A stretch of DNA of 15,190 nt from an uncultured Klebsiella sp. GTDB taxonomy: Bacteria > Pseudomonadota > Gammaproteobacteria > Enterobacterales > Enterobacteriaceae. Numbering within the stretch: the stretch's first letter is position 1; each line of letters begins with the position of its first letter. Location of the stretch: positions 1 through 15,190 of the forward strand of contig CABUCP010000020.1 of assembly GCA_902490055.1 (NCBI GenBank), in the 5' to 3' direction. The notes below the pieces were generated by a model, which saw nothing but the letters and a program-made list of their open reading frames with translations, did no database searches and was not told the DNA's origin. The position numbers and the translations under genes are program-made. Of this stretch, positions 7,865 through 15,190 are shown one piece after another.

Positions 7865-7891
7865 GGAACCGCGTTCGCACAGCGCGGTTCC
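7865..7891 (+). terminator. Probable rhtB terminator
   Basis: GGAACCGCG (7865-7873) and CGCGGTTCC (7883-7891) form a nine-pair GC-rich stem with a nine-base loop, five bases after the rhtB stop. The tail is only CTTTG, so termination may be inefficient and some readthrough into the rpn gene is possible. Confidence 0.65.
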
Positions 7892-7931
7892 CTTTGCGGT
7901 CGTAGTCGTATCATCACGCGAGCTGACGCGC

Positions 7932-7975
7932 AAAGACGAAAGAGACTTTTTCCGTGCGCTGTCGGCCTCGTCTTT
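7932..7975 (+). repeat. Inverted repeat upstream of rpn
   Basis: AAAGACGA (7932-7939) is mirrored by TCGTCTTT (7968-7975), followed by T and CAG. The 28-base interval can fold further. It lies between the rhtB terminator and the rpn hairpin in a 162-base gap that otherwise shows only a poor promoter candidate (TATCAT at 7909-7914, without a good -35). It may be a second terminator-like structure insulating rpn from rhtB transcription, or a remnant of the element that brought rpn. No target-site duplication was seen. Confidence 0.35.
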
Positions 7976-7989
7976 TCAGTGCCAGAATG

Positions 7990-8028
7990 CCGCCATTGGG
8001 TTTATTCATGGATGAACGATAATGGCGG
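7990..8028 (+). promoter_or_regulatory. Hairpin covering the rpn ribosome-binding site and start codon
   Basis: CCGCCATT (7990-7997) is perfectly complementary to AATGGCGG (8021-8028), which contains the rpn ATG (8022-8024). An inner TTCA/TGAA stem (8005-8008, 8013-8016) surrounds part of the weak GGAT Shine-Dalgarno (8010-8013). In RNA this would pair the start codon and hinder initiation of the long product. Confidence 0.5.
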
Positions 8029-8930
8029 AAACGGCAACCCCTCATGATGCAGTCTTTAAGACCTTTCTCTCGCGGGTCGAAACGGCGCGCGACTTTATCG
8101 AGATTCATCTTCCACCGGCGTTAATTCAGGTTTGTAAACTGGAGACTCTGCGCCTGGAATCCGGGAGTTTTCTCGAAGACGACCTACGGCCTTATTACAG
8201 CGACATCCTCTATTCGCTGGAGACCACCAGTGGTCAAGGTTATATCCATGTCCTGATAGAACACCAGAGTTCTCCCGATAAACTGATGGCGTTCCGCCTG
8301 ATGCGCTACGCCATCGCAGCCATGCAGAGACATCTGGAAAATGGTCATAAAACGTTACCGCTGGTTATTCCCATTCTCTTTTACCAAGGGCGCCGCAGCC
8401 CCTACCCCTGGTCGTTAAACTGGCTGGATAATTTTGACGACTCGACCCTTGCGCATCAGCTCTATTCGGGAGCTTTTCCGCTGGTCGATATTACAGTGAT
8501 ACCTGATGATGAAATTATGCGCCACCGCAGCCTGGCGGCGCTTACGCTGGTGCAAAAACATATTCGCCAGCGCGATATGGCCCAGTTGCTGGACAAGTTG
8601 ACCCACCTCTTAATGTTAGAGCAGATGAGCGGACAACAAATCGCCGTGCTGATAAAATATATGGCTCAGGCGGGAGAAGCCCGGGATATTCGGGCGCTAT
8701 TGTATGGGCTGGCACAGCGTGTGCCGCAGCATGGAGGAATGCTAATGACTCTGGCAGAAACATGGCTCGCAGAAGGCAGAGAGAAAGGCATTAAAGAAGG
8801 CATCAAAGAAGGAAAACTACAGGCCCTTTTACAGGTCGCCGCAGCGATGCTCAATCGCGGCATGGATGACGATGCTATCCGGGAAATGACCGGTTTGACC
8901 AGCGATGAGCTACAGCGCCTTCGTCACTAA
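8022..8930 (+). CDS. Rpn family PD-(D/E)XK nuclease (recombination-promoting nuclease / putative transposase)
   Basis: A 302-residue protein of the Rpn family (formerly 'YhgA-like putative transposase', PD-(D/E)XK fold), clearly similar to E. coli RpnA from TPHDAVFKTFLS onward. The catalytic core is intact: Asp61 in SDILYSL, then Glu80 and Gln82 in VLIEHQS. FRLMRYAIAAMQRH and PLVIPILFYQG follow as in relatives. Rpn proteins are DNA endonucleases that raise RecA-independent recombination. Some act in phage defence with a short antitoxin made from the same gene. The variable C-terminal part has an EKGIKEGIKEGK stretch and ends in a helical MTGLTSDELQRL segment. GC, hand-counted on a few lines at about 50-56%, appears lower than in its neighbours. 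The gene separates rhtB from rhtC, which suggests acquisition at this site. The ribosome-binding site is poor and lies in a hairpin. It need not be a transposase: no ends or target duplication are seen. Confidence 0.95.
   Translation: MAETATPHDAVFKTFLSRVETARDFIEIHLPPALIQVCKLETLRLESGSFLEDDLRPYYSDILYSLETTSGQGYIHVLIEHQSSPDKLMAFRLMRYAIAAMQRHLENGHKTLPLVIPILFYQGRRSPYPWSLNWLDNFDDSTLAHQLYSGAFPLVDITVIPDDEIMRHRSLAALTLVQKHIRQRDMAQLLDKLTHLLMLEQMSGQQIAVLIKYMAQAGEARDIRALLYGLAQRVPQHGGMLMTLAETWLAEGREKGIKEGIKEGKLQALLQVAAAMLNRGMDDDAIREMTGLTSDELQRLRH
8630..8658 (+). promoter_or_regulatory. Candidate internal promoter for RpnS
   Basis: Within the rpn coding sequence CGGACA (8630-8635, 4/6) is followed after exactly 17 bases by TAAAAT (8653-8658, 5/6), with TGA immediately before it as an extended -10 (TGN). 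A transcript would start near 8665, about 80 bases before the internal ATG. This would allow the short product to be made without the long one. Confidence 0.45.
8745..8930 (+). CDS. Nested in-frame short product RpnS (candidate intragenic antitoxin)
   Basis: In frame with rpn, Met242 (8745-8747) is preceded by GGAGG (8733-8737) at seven bases, a far better start than that of the full-length gene. Translation gives a 61-residue protein equal to the C-terminal domain, beginning MTLAETWLAEG. In E. coli, rpn genes have been shown to produce such short C-terminal proteins (RpnS) from internal starts, which block the toxicity of the long nuclease. The corresponding Met occurs at the same place in E. 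coli RpnA (IMTIAE against LMTLAE here). Met240 at 8739 is only one base from the same Shine-Dalgarno and is less likely. Existence here is inferred from family knowledge plus the visible start signals. Confidence 0.65.
   Translation: MTLAETWLAEGREKGIKEGIKEGKLQALLQVAAAMLNRGMDDDAIREMTGLTSDELQRLRH
8787..8810 (+). repeat. 12-base coding tandem repeat in rpn/rpnS
   Basis: GGCATTAAAGAA and GGCATCAAAGAA follow each other directly, differing by one base and followed by GG, and encode GIKE twice. Copy-number change would add or remove four residues in frame. It lies in both the long and the short Rpn product. Confidence 0.8.
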
Positions 8931-8938
8931 TGTCAGCC

Positions 8939-8961
8939 CCACCCGGCAACAAACCGGGTGG
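8939..8961. terminator. Probable terminator between rpn and rhtC
   Basis: CCACCCGG (8939-8946) and CCGGGTGG (8954-8961) form a perfect eight-pair GC-rich stem with a seven-base loop, eight bases after the rpn stop and 16 before the end of rhtC on the other strand. Neither side has a real T-run, so it may end or stabilise both convergent transcripts imperfectly. Confidence 0.55.
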
Positions 8962-8977
8962 ATAATCGCATTACAAG

Positions 8978-9598
8978 TTAGCGCGAAATAATCAGATGAA
9001 TGCCGAAACCGGCAAACAGGGTTCCGGCAATGCCGTCTATCCATTTTGCCATCCGCTGATAACCGCGACGCATTTTCGGCAGTGCGAACAGGCTGGCCAC
9101 GATGGTGAACCACGCCAGCGTTTCAAGGACGATCAGCAGGAAAATGCCCCAGCGCGCCCCGGCGCCGATGTTATCGCCAACGAACAGCGAGAAGACCGAG
9201 CCAAAGTAGATAATCGCTTTCGGATTGGCGAGATTGGTCAGCAGGCCCTTCAGGAAACTGCGTCCGCTACGCGCCAGTTCAACCTGCGGTTCTGCAGCCA
9301 CAACGTCGGTTTTCTTCAACGCGCCGCGCAGCATTTGATAGCCCATCCAGCACAGATACAGCCCACCGCCGACCATAATCAGCGTATGCAGCCAGGCCAT
9401 TTTCTCGATAATCAGGTGCAAGCCGAGCAGCGCTACGCCCGCCCAGACCATCACGCCGCCGGTGATCCCCAGCACGCCCATCATCGCCTCTTTGCGCGAG
9501 CGGCTCACCGCGGTTTGCGAAACGAAGAAAAAATCCGGCCCCGGACTCATTAGCGCAATGATGTGCACCAGCGCCACGGTGAGAAAAAGCATCAACAT
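8978..9598 (-). CDS. rhtC: Threonine exporter RhtC
   Basis: A 206-residue LysE/RhtB-family inner-membrane exporter, the same length as E. coli RhtC, which exports threonine (and homoserine). The family signature SPGPDFFFV is at 18-26, and NLANPKAIIYFGSVFSLF, the conserved block before and into a later membrane segment, starts at 122. Six hydrophobic segments are visible. The assigned ATG (9596-9598) is followed by a second ATG at codon 3. The ribosome-binding site is weak for both, and the start follows E. coli. It lies 61 bases downstream of recQ on the same strand, as in E. coli, and is convergent with rhtB and rpn. No terminator is visible between recQ and rhtC, so cotranscription is possible. 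Confidence 0.98.
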   Translation of the reverse strand: MLMLFLTVALVHIIALMSPGPDFFFVSQTAVSRSRKEAMMGVLGITGGVMVWAGVALLGLHLIIEKMAWLHTLIMVGGGLYLCWMGYQMLRGALKKTDVVAAEPQVELARSGRSFLKGLLTNLANPKAIIYFGSVFSLFVGDNIGAGARWGIFLLIVLETLAWFTIVASLFALPKMRRGYQRMAKWIDGIAGTLFAGFGIHLIISR

Positions 9599-9659
9599 GT
9601 TTAACTCGCAGGGAAATAGTGAAGAGGGAAACTATTCTGGCACCTTTTCCCGCGGCTGA

Positions 9660-11486
<1,827 letters not shown>

Positions 11487-11504
11487 GTTGACCCCATTCG
11501 CCTG

Positions 11505-11535
11505 AAAAGAAAACAGGCGCTATTTTCAGCGCCTG
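11505..11535 (-). terminator. Rho-independent terminator of pldA
   Basis: On the minus strand CAGGCGC, an eight-base loop and GCGCCTG (11514-11535) form a seven-pair GC stem, followed by the T-run TTTTCTTTT (11505-11513). It starts 18 bases after the pldA stop and ends just before recQ, which therefore should be transcribed separately. Confidence 0.93.
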
Positions 11536-11553
11536 AGAGCCAGAGTGCAACGA

Positions 11554-12426
11554 TTAAAACAGATCGTTAAGCATCACACCGACGCCGACGCGTGTCTGAT
11601 TGAAGTTATAGTCAATGAGCGACTCGCCATAGCCGCTGTAGACCTGAGTATAGGCGCGCACGTGTTTGGTGATCGGATAGCTGACCCCGATTTCCGCGCC
11701 GCCGTAGCCGGTATTCCAGTTATATTGCCCCTGTGCGCTAAAGATAGCCTCCCCCAGTTGGTAGCCAATCTTCAGCCGGTAGTAACCCATATATTTAGTA
11801 ATATCGGGGTTATCATCGGTGCTGCCGACCACATACCACGGCTTCACTTCCACCAGCCAGTTGCCGTTTTGCGCCATCAGGCGGGTATACAGGCGGTTCC
11901 AGCTACGCGACGTTGGGTCGGAACGACCGTTGGAGTCGTGGTTATAGCCAACTTCGATATCACGCAGGGTCCAGCCGGCAAACTCATAATCCGTAGCAAA
12001 GCCAAGGAAGAGCTGAGGCTCGTAGTTGGTTTCGCGAAACGGCGCAGACCCCTTGCTATTGGAAAGCTGCCACCACGATTTTTGCGTATAGGAGGCGCCA
12101 AGCAGCGAATTATCGCCGAGGATCCCCCGCCATAGCGGGAACGCCAGGCTGAGCTGGAACTTCACCTCATCCTTACGTGCATCATCGGCCCAGTCGTAGC
12201 TGCGAATCGCCTCTTTGTTGAGATCGCTGGTCCAGGTATAGAGCAGATAGTTGCTCTCATAAGGATAAAGCAGGAACGGATTGTCGTGGTCCTGCAGCAG
12301 GTTGGCGATGATACTTCCCCGCACTGCGGGTTTATCATGAACGGATTGTTCAATCGGCGCGTCCTGCGCCAGAACGCCGGTCGGCAGCGCGCTAAGCGCC
12401 AGCAGCCAGGCCAAAGAGATACGCAT
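11554..12426 (-). CDS. pldA: Outer membrane phospholipase A (OMPLA, PldA)
   Basis: A 290-residue precursor (E. coli 289) of the calcium-dependent outer-membrane phospholipase A1/A2, which removes phospholipids that reach the outer leaflet. A signal peptide of 20 residues ends in GVLA before QDAP. The active-site block is conserved: His163, Ser165 (NHDSNGRS) and Asn177 (SRSWNRLY), equal to E. coli precursor 162, 164 and 176 with one residue inserted near the N-terminus. The rest is a 12-strand beta barrel ending in Phe (MLNDLF), the usual outer-membrane signature. AGGAG lies seven bases before the ATG on the minus strand. It is divergent from yigI. A possible -10 box TAGAAT (12475-12480, minus strand) lacks a convincing -35. 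Confidence 0.99.
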   Translation of the reverse strand: MRISLAWLLALSALPTGVLAQDAPIEQSVHDKPAVRGSIIANLLQDHDNPFLLYPYESNYLLYTWTSDLNKEAIRSYDWADDARKDEVKFQLSLAFPLWRGILGDNSLLGASYTQKSWWQLSNSKGSAPFRETNYEPQLFLGFATDYEFAGWTLRDIEVGYNHDSNGRSDPTSRSWNRLYTRLMAQNGNWLVEVKPWYVVGSTDDNPDITKYMGYYRLKIGYQLGEAIFSAQGQYNWNTGYGGAEIGVSYPITKHVRAYTQVYSGYGESLIDYNFNQTRVGVGVMLNDLF

Positions 12427-12520
12427 TACTGTTCTCCTGAAGAATGGTTCTTATTAATGTTTTGTCCTGCCGCCATTCTACCTATTTATCCATTTCCCGC
12501 TGCGTTATCGCCTCCGAAAG

Positions 12521-12549
12521 TGGAAATCAATATTTTTGAAGCATAAAAT
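12521..12549 (+). promoter_or_regulatory. Candidate yigI promoter
   Basis: TGGAAA (12521-12526, 4/6) and TAAAAT (12544-12549, 5/6) are separated by exactly 17 bases in the AT-rich 153-base gap between the divergent pldA and yigI. Transcription would start near 12556, leaving a leader of about 24 bases. Confidence 0.45.
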
Positions 12550-12579
12550 CAACATTTTATTAACGAATGGACCTGCGCT

Positions 12580-13044
12580 ATGTCTGAACTGACCGCCGCC
12601 GCCGCGCTCAAGCTGGTGGGAGAGATTTTTGTTTACCATATGCCTTTTAACCGTGCCCTGGGGCTGGAACTGGAACGTTATGAAAAGGAGTTTGCCCAGC
12701 TCAGCTTCAATAATCAGCCGATGATGGTTGGCAACTGGGCGCAGAGTATCCTGCACGGCGGCGTTATCGCTTCCGCGCTGGACGTCGCCGCGGGGCTGGT
12801 TTGCGTTGGCAGCACCCTGACTCGCCATGACACCATCAACGAAGAAGAGCTGCGCCAGCGCCTCTCGCGGATGGGAACTATCGATTTACGCGTCGATTAT
12901 TTACGTCCTGGCCGCGGAGAGCGCTTTACCGCCACCAGCAGCCTGCTGCGTGCCGGAAACAAAGTCGCGGTGGCCCGCGTAGAGCTGCATAACGAAGAGC
13001 AGGTTTATATCGCCAGCGCGACGGCCACCTATATGGTGGGTTGA
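12580..13044 (+). CDS. yigI: Acyl-CoA thioesterase YigI (hotdog fold)
   Basis: A 154-residue protein of the PaaI/4HBT hotdog thioesterase family, nearly the same as E. coli YigI (155). The hotdog helix motif is visible as [16 protein letters not shown], with His59, Gly60-Gly61 and Asp68, followed by strands such as [18 protein letters not shown] and ending [11 protein letters not shown]. The E. coli protein has been reported to hydrolyse medium- and long-chain acyl-CoA. The Shine-Dalgarno sequence is weak (AATGGA, about nine bases before ATG), and an ATG at 12566 is out of frame. rarD follows 48 bases later on the same strand with no terminator, so the two may be cotranscribed. The placement next to pldA suggests a loose link to lipid turnover, which is inference. 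Confidence 0.95.
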   Translation: MSELTAAAALKLVGEIFVYHMPFNRALGLELERYEKEFAQLSFNNQPMMVGNWAQSILHGGVIASALDVAAGLVCVGSTLTRHDTINEEELRQRLSRMGTIDLRVDYLRPGRGERFTATSSLLRAGNKVAVARVELHNEEQVYIASATATYMVG

Positions 13045-13092
13045 TTGCCGCAGATCGAGTAACATCACTCTCTTTGGCAATGGATTCTACCA

Positions 13093-13986
13093 ATGGACGC
13101 AAAACAAACGCGGCTGGGCGTTATGCTGGCTCTGGCCGCCTATTTTATCTGGGGTATCGCGCCCGCTTACTTCAAGCTTATCGATTACGTTCCCGCTGAT
13201 GAAATCCTGACGCATCGCGTGATCTGGTCTTTCTTCTTCATGGTGGCGCTAATTAGCTTCAGCCATCAGTGGCCGCAGGTAAAAAAACTGCTGCAAACGC
13301 CGCATAAAGTGCTGCTGCTGGCGCTATCGGCGGTGCTGATCGGCGGCAACTGGCTGCTCTTTATCTGGTCGGTCAATAACCACCATATGCTGGAAGCTAG
13401 CCTCGGTTACTTTATCAACCCACTGGTCAATATCGTGCTGGGGATGATATTCCTCGGCGAGCGCTTCCGCCGTATGCAGTGGCTGGCGGTAATGTTGGCC
13501 GCCTGCGGCGTGCTGGTGCAGTTGTGGACCTTCGGTTCGCTGCCGGTAATCGGCCTGGGGCTGGCGTTCAGCTTTGCCTTCTACGGGCTGGTACGCAAGA
13601 AAATCGCCGTCGATGCGCAAACCGGGATGCTGTTTGAAACGCTATGGCTGCTGCCGGTTGCCGCGATTTATCTGTTCGGCATCGCGGATAGCCCAACCAG
13701 CCATATGGGGAAAAATAGCTGGTCGCTTAACGTCCTGCTGATGGCCGCCGGCGTGGTAACCACTATTCCGCTGCTGTGCTTCACCGGTGCGGCAACCCGT
13801 CTGCGCCTGTCGACGCTTGGCTTTTTCCAGTACATCGGCCCGACGCTGATGTTCCTGCTGGCGGTCATGTTTTATGGCGAGGTGCCGGGGGCCGATAAGA
13901 TGCTGACCTTCGCCTTTATCTGGGTAGCGCTGGCGGTGTTTATTGTCGATGCCCTGTATACCCAACGCCGGTTACGCAAAAACTAA
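13093..13986 (+). CDS. rarD: RarD, EamA-family transporter ('chloramphenicol-sensitive protein')
   Basis: A 297-residue inner-membrane protein of the drug/metabolite transporter superfamily (E. coli RarD 296), with about ten membrane segments in two EamA repeats. Blocks identical to the E. coli protein include AAYFIWGIAPAYFKLI, EILTHRVIWSFFFMV, LEASLGYFINPLVNIVLG and LGFFQYIGPTLMFLLAV. The family name comes from an early link with chloramphenicol sensitivity; the substrate is not known. The start at 13093 agrees with E. coli (MDAKQTR), with only a weak GGA at a usable distance upstream. It is convergent with corA across a REP element. Confidence 0.97.
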   Translation: MDAKQTRLGVMLALAAYFIWGIAPAYFKLIDYVPADEILTHRVIWSFFFMVALISFSHQWPQVKKLLQTPHKVLLLALSAVLIGGNWLLFIWSVNNHHMLEASLGYFINPLVNIVLGMIFLGERFRRMQWLAVMLAACGVLVQLWTFGSLPVIGLGLAFSFAFYGLVRKKIAVDAQTGMLFETLWLLPVAAIYLFGIADSPTSHMGKNSWSLNVLLMAAGVVTTIPLLCFTGAATRLRLSTLGFFQYIGPTLMFLLAVMFYGEVPGADKMLTFAFIWVALAVFIVDALYTQRRLRKN

Positions 13987-13989
13987 GCT

Positions 13990-14020
13990 TGTAGGCCGGA
14001 TAAGCAAAGCGCATCCGGCA
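13990..14020. repeat. REP (repetitive extragenic palindrome)
   Basis: TGTAGGCCGGATAAGC, a short loop and GCGCATCCGGCA form the typical REP/PU palindrome, with perfect GCCGGAT (13995-14001) and ATCCGGC (14013-14019) arms. It fills most of the 40 bases between the convergent rarD and corA, and probably stabilises or ends both mRNAs. Only one unit is present, not a BIME array. Confidence 0.9.
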
Positions 14021-14026
14021 TAACAA

Positions 14027-14977
14027 CTACAGCCAGTTTTTGCGCTTAAAGTAGAGATACGGCGCCAGGCCGGCCAGCATCATAAAGACGATGGCCCCCG
14101 GATAGCCGAAGCTCCAGTGCAGTTCCGGCATAAACTCAAAGTTCATTCCGTAGCTGGACGCCACCAGCGTAGGCGGCAGGAAGACGACCGAGACCACCGA
14201 GAAGATCTTGATGATGCGGTTCTGTTCGATGTTGATGAAGCCCATCGCCGCCTGCATCAGGAAGTTTACCTTCTGGAACAGCGATTCGTTGTGCGGCAGC
14301 AGCGATTCGATATCTCGCAGGATCTCTCGCGCCTGTTCCAGCTGGCCTGCCGGCAGGCGCGCCTTGCGCACGAGAAAATTCAGCGCGCGCTGGGTATCCA
14401 TCAGACAGAGGCGAACCTTCCAGCCGATATCTTCCAGTTCCGCCAGCGTCGACAGCGCTTCATCGTACTCATCGCCCTGGTGGCCTTCCATAATCACACG
14501 ACTCAGCTTTTCCAGGTCGCTGTAGATATTTTCAATTTCATCCGCCAGCTGTTCGATTTTAGTCTCGAACAAATCTAACAGCAGCTCATAGGCGTTGCCG
14601 TCGACCAGCGTCTGGTTACGCACGCGCATACGATACAGACGGAAAGCCGGCAGCTCGCGCTCGCGCAGGGTAAACAGCCGGCCTTCACGGATAGTAAACG
14701 CCACGGTTGAGTTACCGGCGTGATCGTCGGCATCTTCGAAAAAGAAAAAGGAGTGGATGTGTAAACCATCTTCATCTTCAAAGAAACGCGCAGACGCTTC
14801 GATGTCTTCCAGTTCCGGGCGCGTCGCCAGGTTCTGGCCTAACTCCGTTTGCACACGGCTACGTTCGTCATCGTCTGGCTCGACCAGATCGACCCACACC
14901 GAGCTGGCAAGATGCTTGATCTCATCGGCCTCAAGGCGCGTTAAACGATTATTTTCCAGTTGAAATGCGCTCAGCAT
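14027..14977 (-). CDS. corA: Magnesium/cobalt transporter CorA
   Basis: A pentameric inner-membrane Mg2+ channel that also passes Co2+ and Ni2+. Starting at the ATG at 14975-14977 it has 316 residues, equal to E. coli CorA and beginning [10 protein letters not shown], with GGGAG eight bases upstream. A longer in-frame reading from GTG at 15025 is not supported. The large cytoplasmic funnel domain fills residues 1 to about 250. TM1 (about 255-275) ends in the signature [11 protein letters not shown] (GMN at 277-279). TM2 (about 291-311) is followed by the positively charged tail FKRKNWL. The upstream region on the minus strand holds hairpins and short ORFs that look like a regulatory leader. 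In E. coli yigF and yigG lie between corA and rarD; here they are absent. Confidence 0.98.
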   Translation of the reverse strand: MLSAFQLENNRLTRLEADEIKHLASSVWVDLVEPDDDERSRVQTELGQNLATRPELEDIEASARFFEDEDGLHIHSFFFFEDADDHAGNSTVAFTIREGRLFTLRERELPAFRLYRMRVRNQTLVDGNAYELLLDLFETKIEQLADEIENIYSDLEKLSRVIMEGHQGDEYDEALSTLAELEDIGWKVRLCLMDTQRALNFLVRKARLPAGQLEQAREILRDIESLLPHNESLFQKVNFLMQAAMGFINIEQNRIIKIFSVVSVVFLPPTLVASSYGMNFEFMPELHWSFGYPGAIVFMMLAGLAPYLYFKRKNWL

Positions 14978-15043
14978 GACCGGGACTCCCAATACAAAAA
15001 ATTTATCGGACAGTTCGGTGGGCACACAGAAACTATTTGTGTT

Positions 15044-15115
15044 TCAGACCATTAAGCCTGACTCAGAGCGACGGAAATGGGGCGGGTCGCCGACAACCGC
15101 TAAGGCTATCGGCAT
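15044..15115 (-). CDS. Candidate corA leader peptide, version 2 (23 codons)
   Basis: A short ORF in the corA leader, MPIALAVVGDPP and so on, ending LMV. Its ATG lies in the loop of the 15101-15130 hairpin, and it contains a Pro-Pro pair of the sort at which ribosomes stall. No Shine-Dalgarno sequence is visible. Salmonella corA has a leader ORF, corL, that controls Rho-dependent termination. I cannot tell which of the two overlapping ORFs, if either, is its counterpart. Confidence 0.25.
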   Translation of the reverse strand: MPIALAVVGDPPHFRRSESGLMV

Positions 15116-15167
15116 AAGGGGATAGCCTTAGGAGTTGTTCCTGAATGACAGGAAGTTGAGCCAGCAT
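15063..15167 (-). CDS. Candidate corA leader peptide, version 1 (34 codons)
   Basis: A short ORF in the corA leader, MLAQLPVIQEQLL and so on, ending APFPSL. It runs through both leader hairpins, so a translating ribosome would open them. It overlaps the other short ORF in a different frame. The ribosome-binding site is poor. It is listed because known control of corA in Salmonella works through translation of a leader ORF; coding potential here is otherwise unproven. Confidence 0.3.
   Translation of the reverse strand: MLAQLPVIQEQLLRLSPYADSLSGCRRPAPFPSL
15101..15154 (-). promoter_or_regulatory. Tandem hairpins in the corA leader
   Basis: TAAGGCTATC (15101-15110) and GATAGCCTTA (15121-15130) form a perfect ten-pair stem with a ten-base loop. 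TTCCTG (15138-15143) and CAGGAA (15149-15154) form a six-pair stem with a five-base loop, met first in the corA mRNA. The larger stem is followed on the minus strand by a C-rich stretch (about 15068-15090) without U-run, so it resembles a control structure upstream of a Rho loading region more than a simple terminator. The corA promoter was not identified and may lie beyond the window. Confidence 0.6.
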
Positions 15168-15190
15168 CTACTGGGTGTGTCCAAGGCGAA

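Noticed and set aside
7860..8977. rpn as part of an insertion sequence or transposon
   Set aside because: No terminal inverted repeats, no target-site duplication and no second transposition gene; the local inverted repeats fit terminators and a translation-blocking hairpin.
11545..12135. 196-codon open frame opposite pldA
   Set aside because: Antisense shadow of a fully conserved pldA; its start overlaps the pldA terminator and it has no recognisable domain.
14978..15025. N-terminal extension of CorA by 16 residues from a GTG
   Set aside because: E. coli CorA starts at the internal [10 protein letters not shown], which has GGGAG upstream; the extension has no comparable signal.

Overview
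The window looks like core chromosome of an enterobacterium. The gene order dlhH-metE-metR-bioP(yigM)-yigL-pldB-rhtB-rhtC-recQ-pldA-yigI-rarD-corA is the E. coli K-12 metE-corA region read in reverse. The proteins match their E. coli counterparts in length and in almost all recognisable sequence. Higher GC, a 754-residue MetE and the absence of yigF/yigG between rarD and corA point towards Klebsiella, Raoultella or a close relative. The genus is an inference; the family is secure.

Layout. Positions 1-950 hold the dienelactone-hydrolase-like gene dlhH and a terminator shared with the convergent metE. Positions 962-5212 hold the methionine/biotin block: cobalamin-independent methionine synthase metE and its LysR-type activator metR are divergent, separated by a control region with tandem met boxes, two MetR sites and an ERIC element that falls inside the inferred metE leader. 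metR runs 113 bp into the convergent biotin transporter bioP. Positions 5292-7129 hold the pldB-yigL pair (lysophospholipase, sugar/PLP phosphatase), with a likely SgrS small-RNA pairing site inside the pldB end. Positions 7239-9598 hold the convergent amino-acid exporters rhtB and rhtC. Positions 9660-13986 hold recQ, pldA, yigI and rarD. Positions 14027-14977 hold corA, followed upstream (to 15190) by a structured leader with short ORFs.

The one accessory-looking gene is a PD-(D/E)XK nuclease of the Rpn family (8022-8930), placed between the convergent rhtB and rhtC. It carries an internal in-frame ATG with an ideal Shine-Dalgarno sequence and an internal promoter-like sequence. This matches the known arrangement in which a long Rpn nuclease toxin and its short C-terminal antitoxin (RpnS) are made from one gene. 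The start codon of the long form lies in the 3' arm of an 8-bp perfect inverted repeat, which could limit toxin translation. Rpn with a nested RpnS is the best candidate for an 'exciting system' here. The family behaviour has been described before; this locus is an instance of it, with some untested control features.

The rest works as ordinary housekeeping: methionine synthesis and its control by MetJ/MetR, biotin uptake, envelope phospholipid turnover (PldA, PldB), amino-acid export, recombination repair (RecQ) and magnesium uptake (CorA). I saw no tRNA, rRNA, CRISPR array, insertion sequence or prophage gene.
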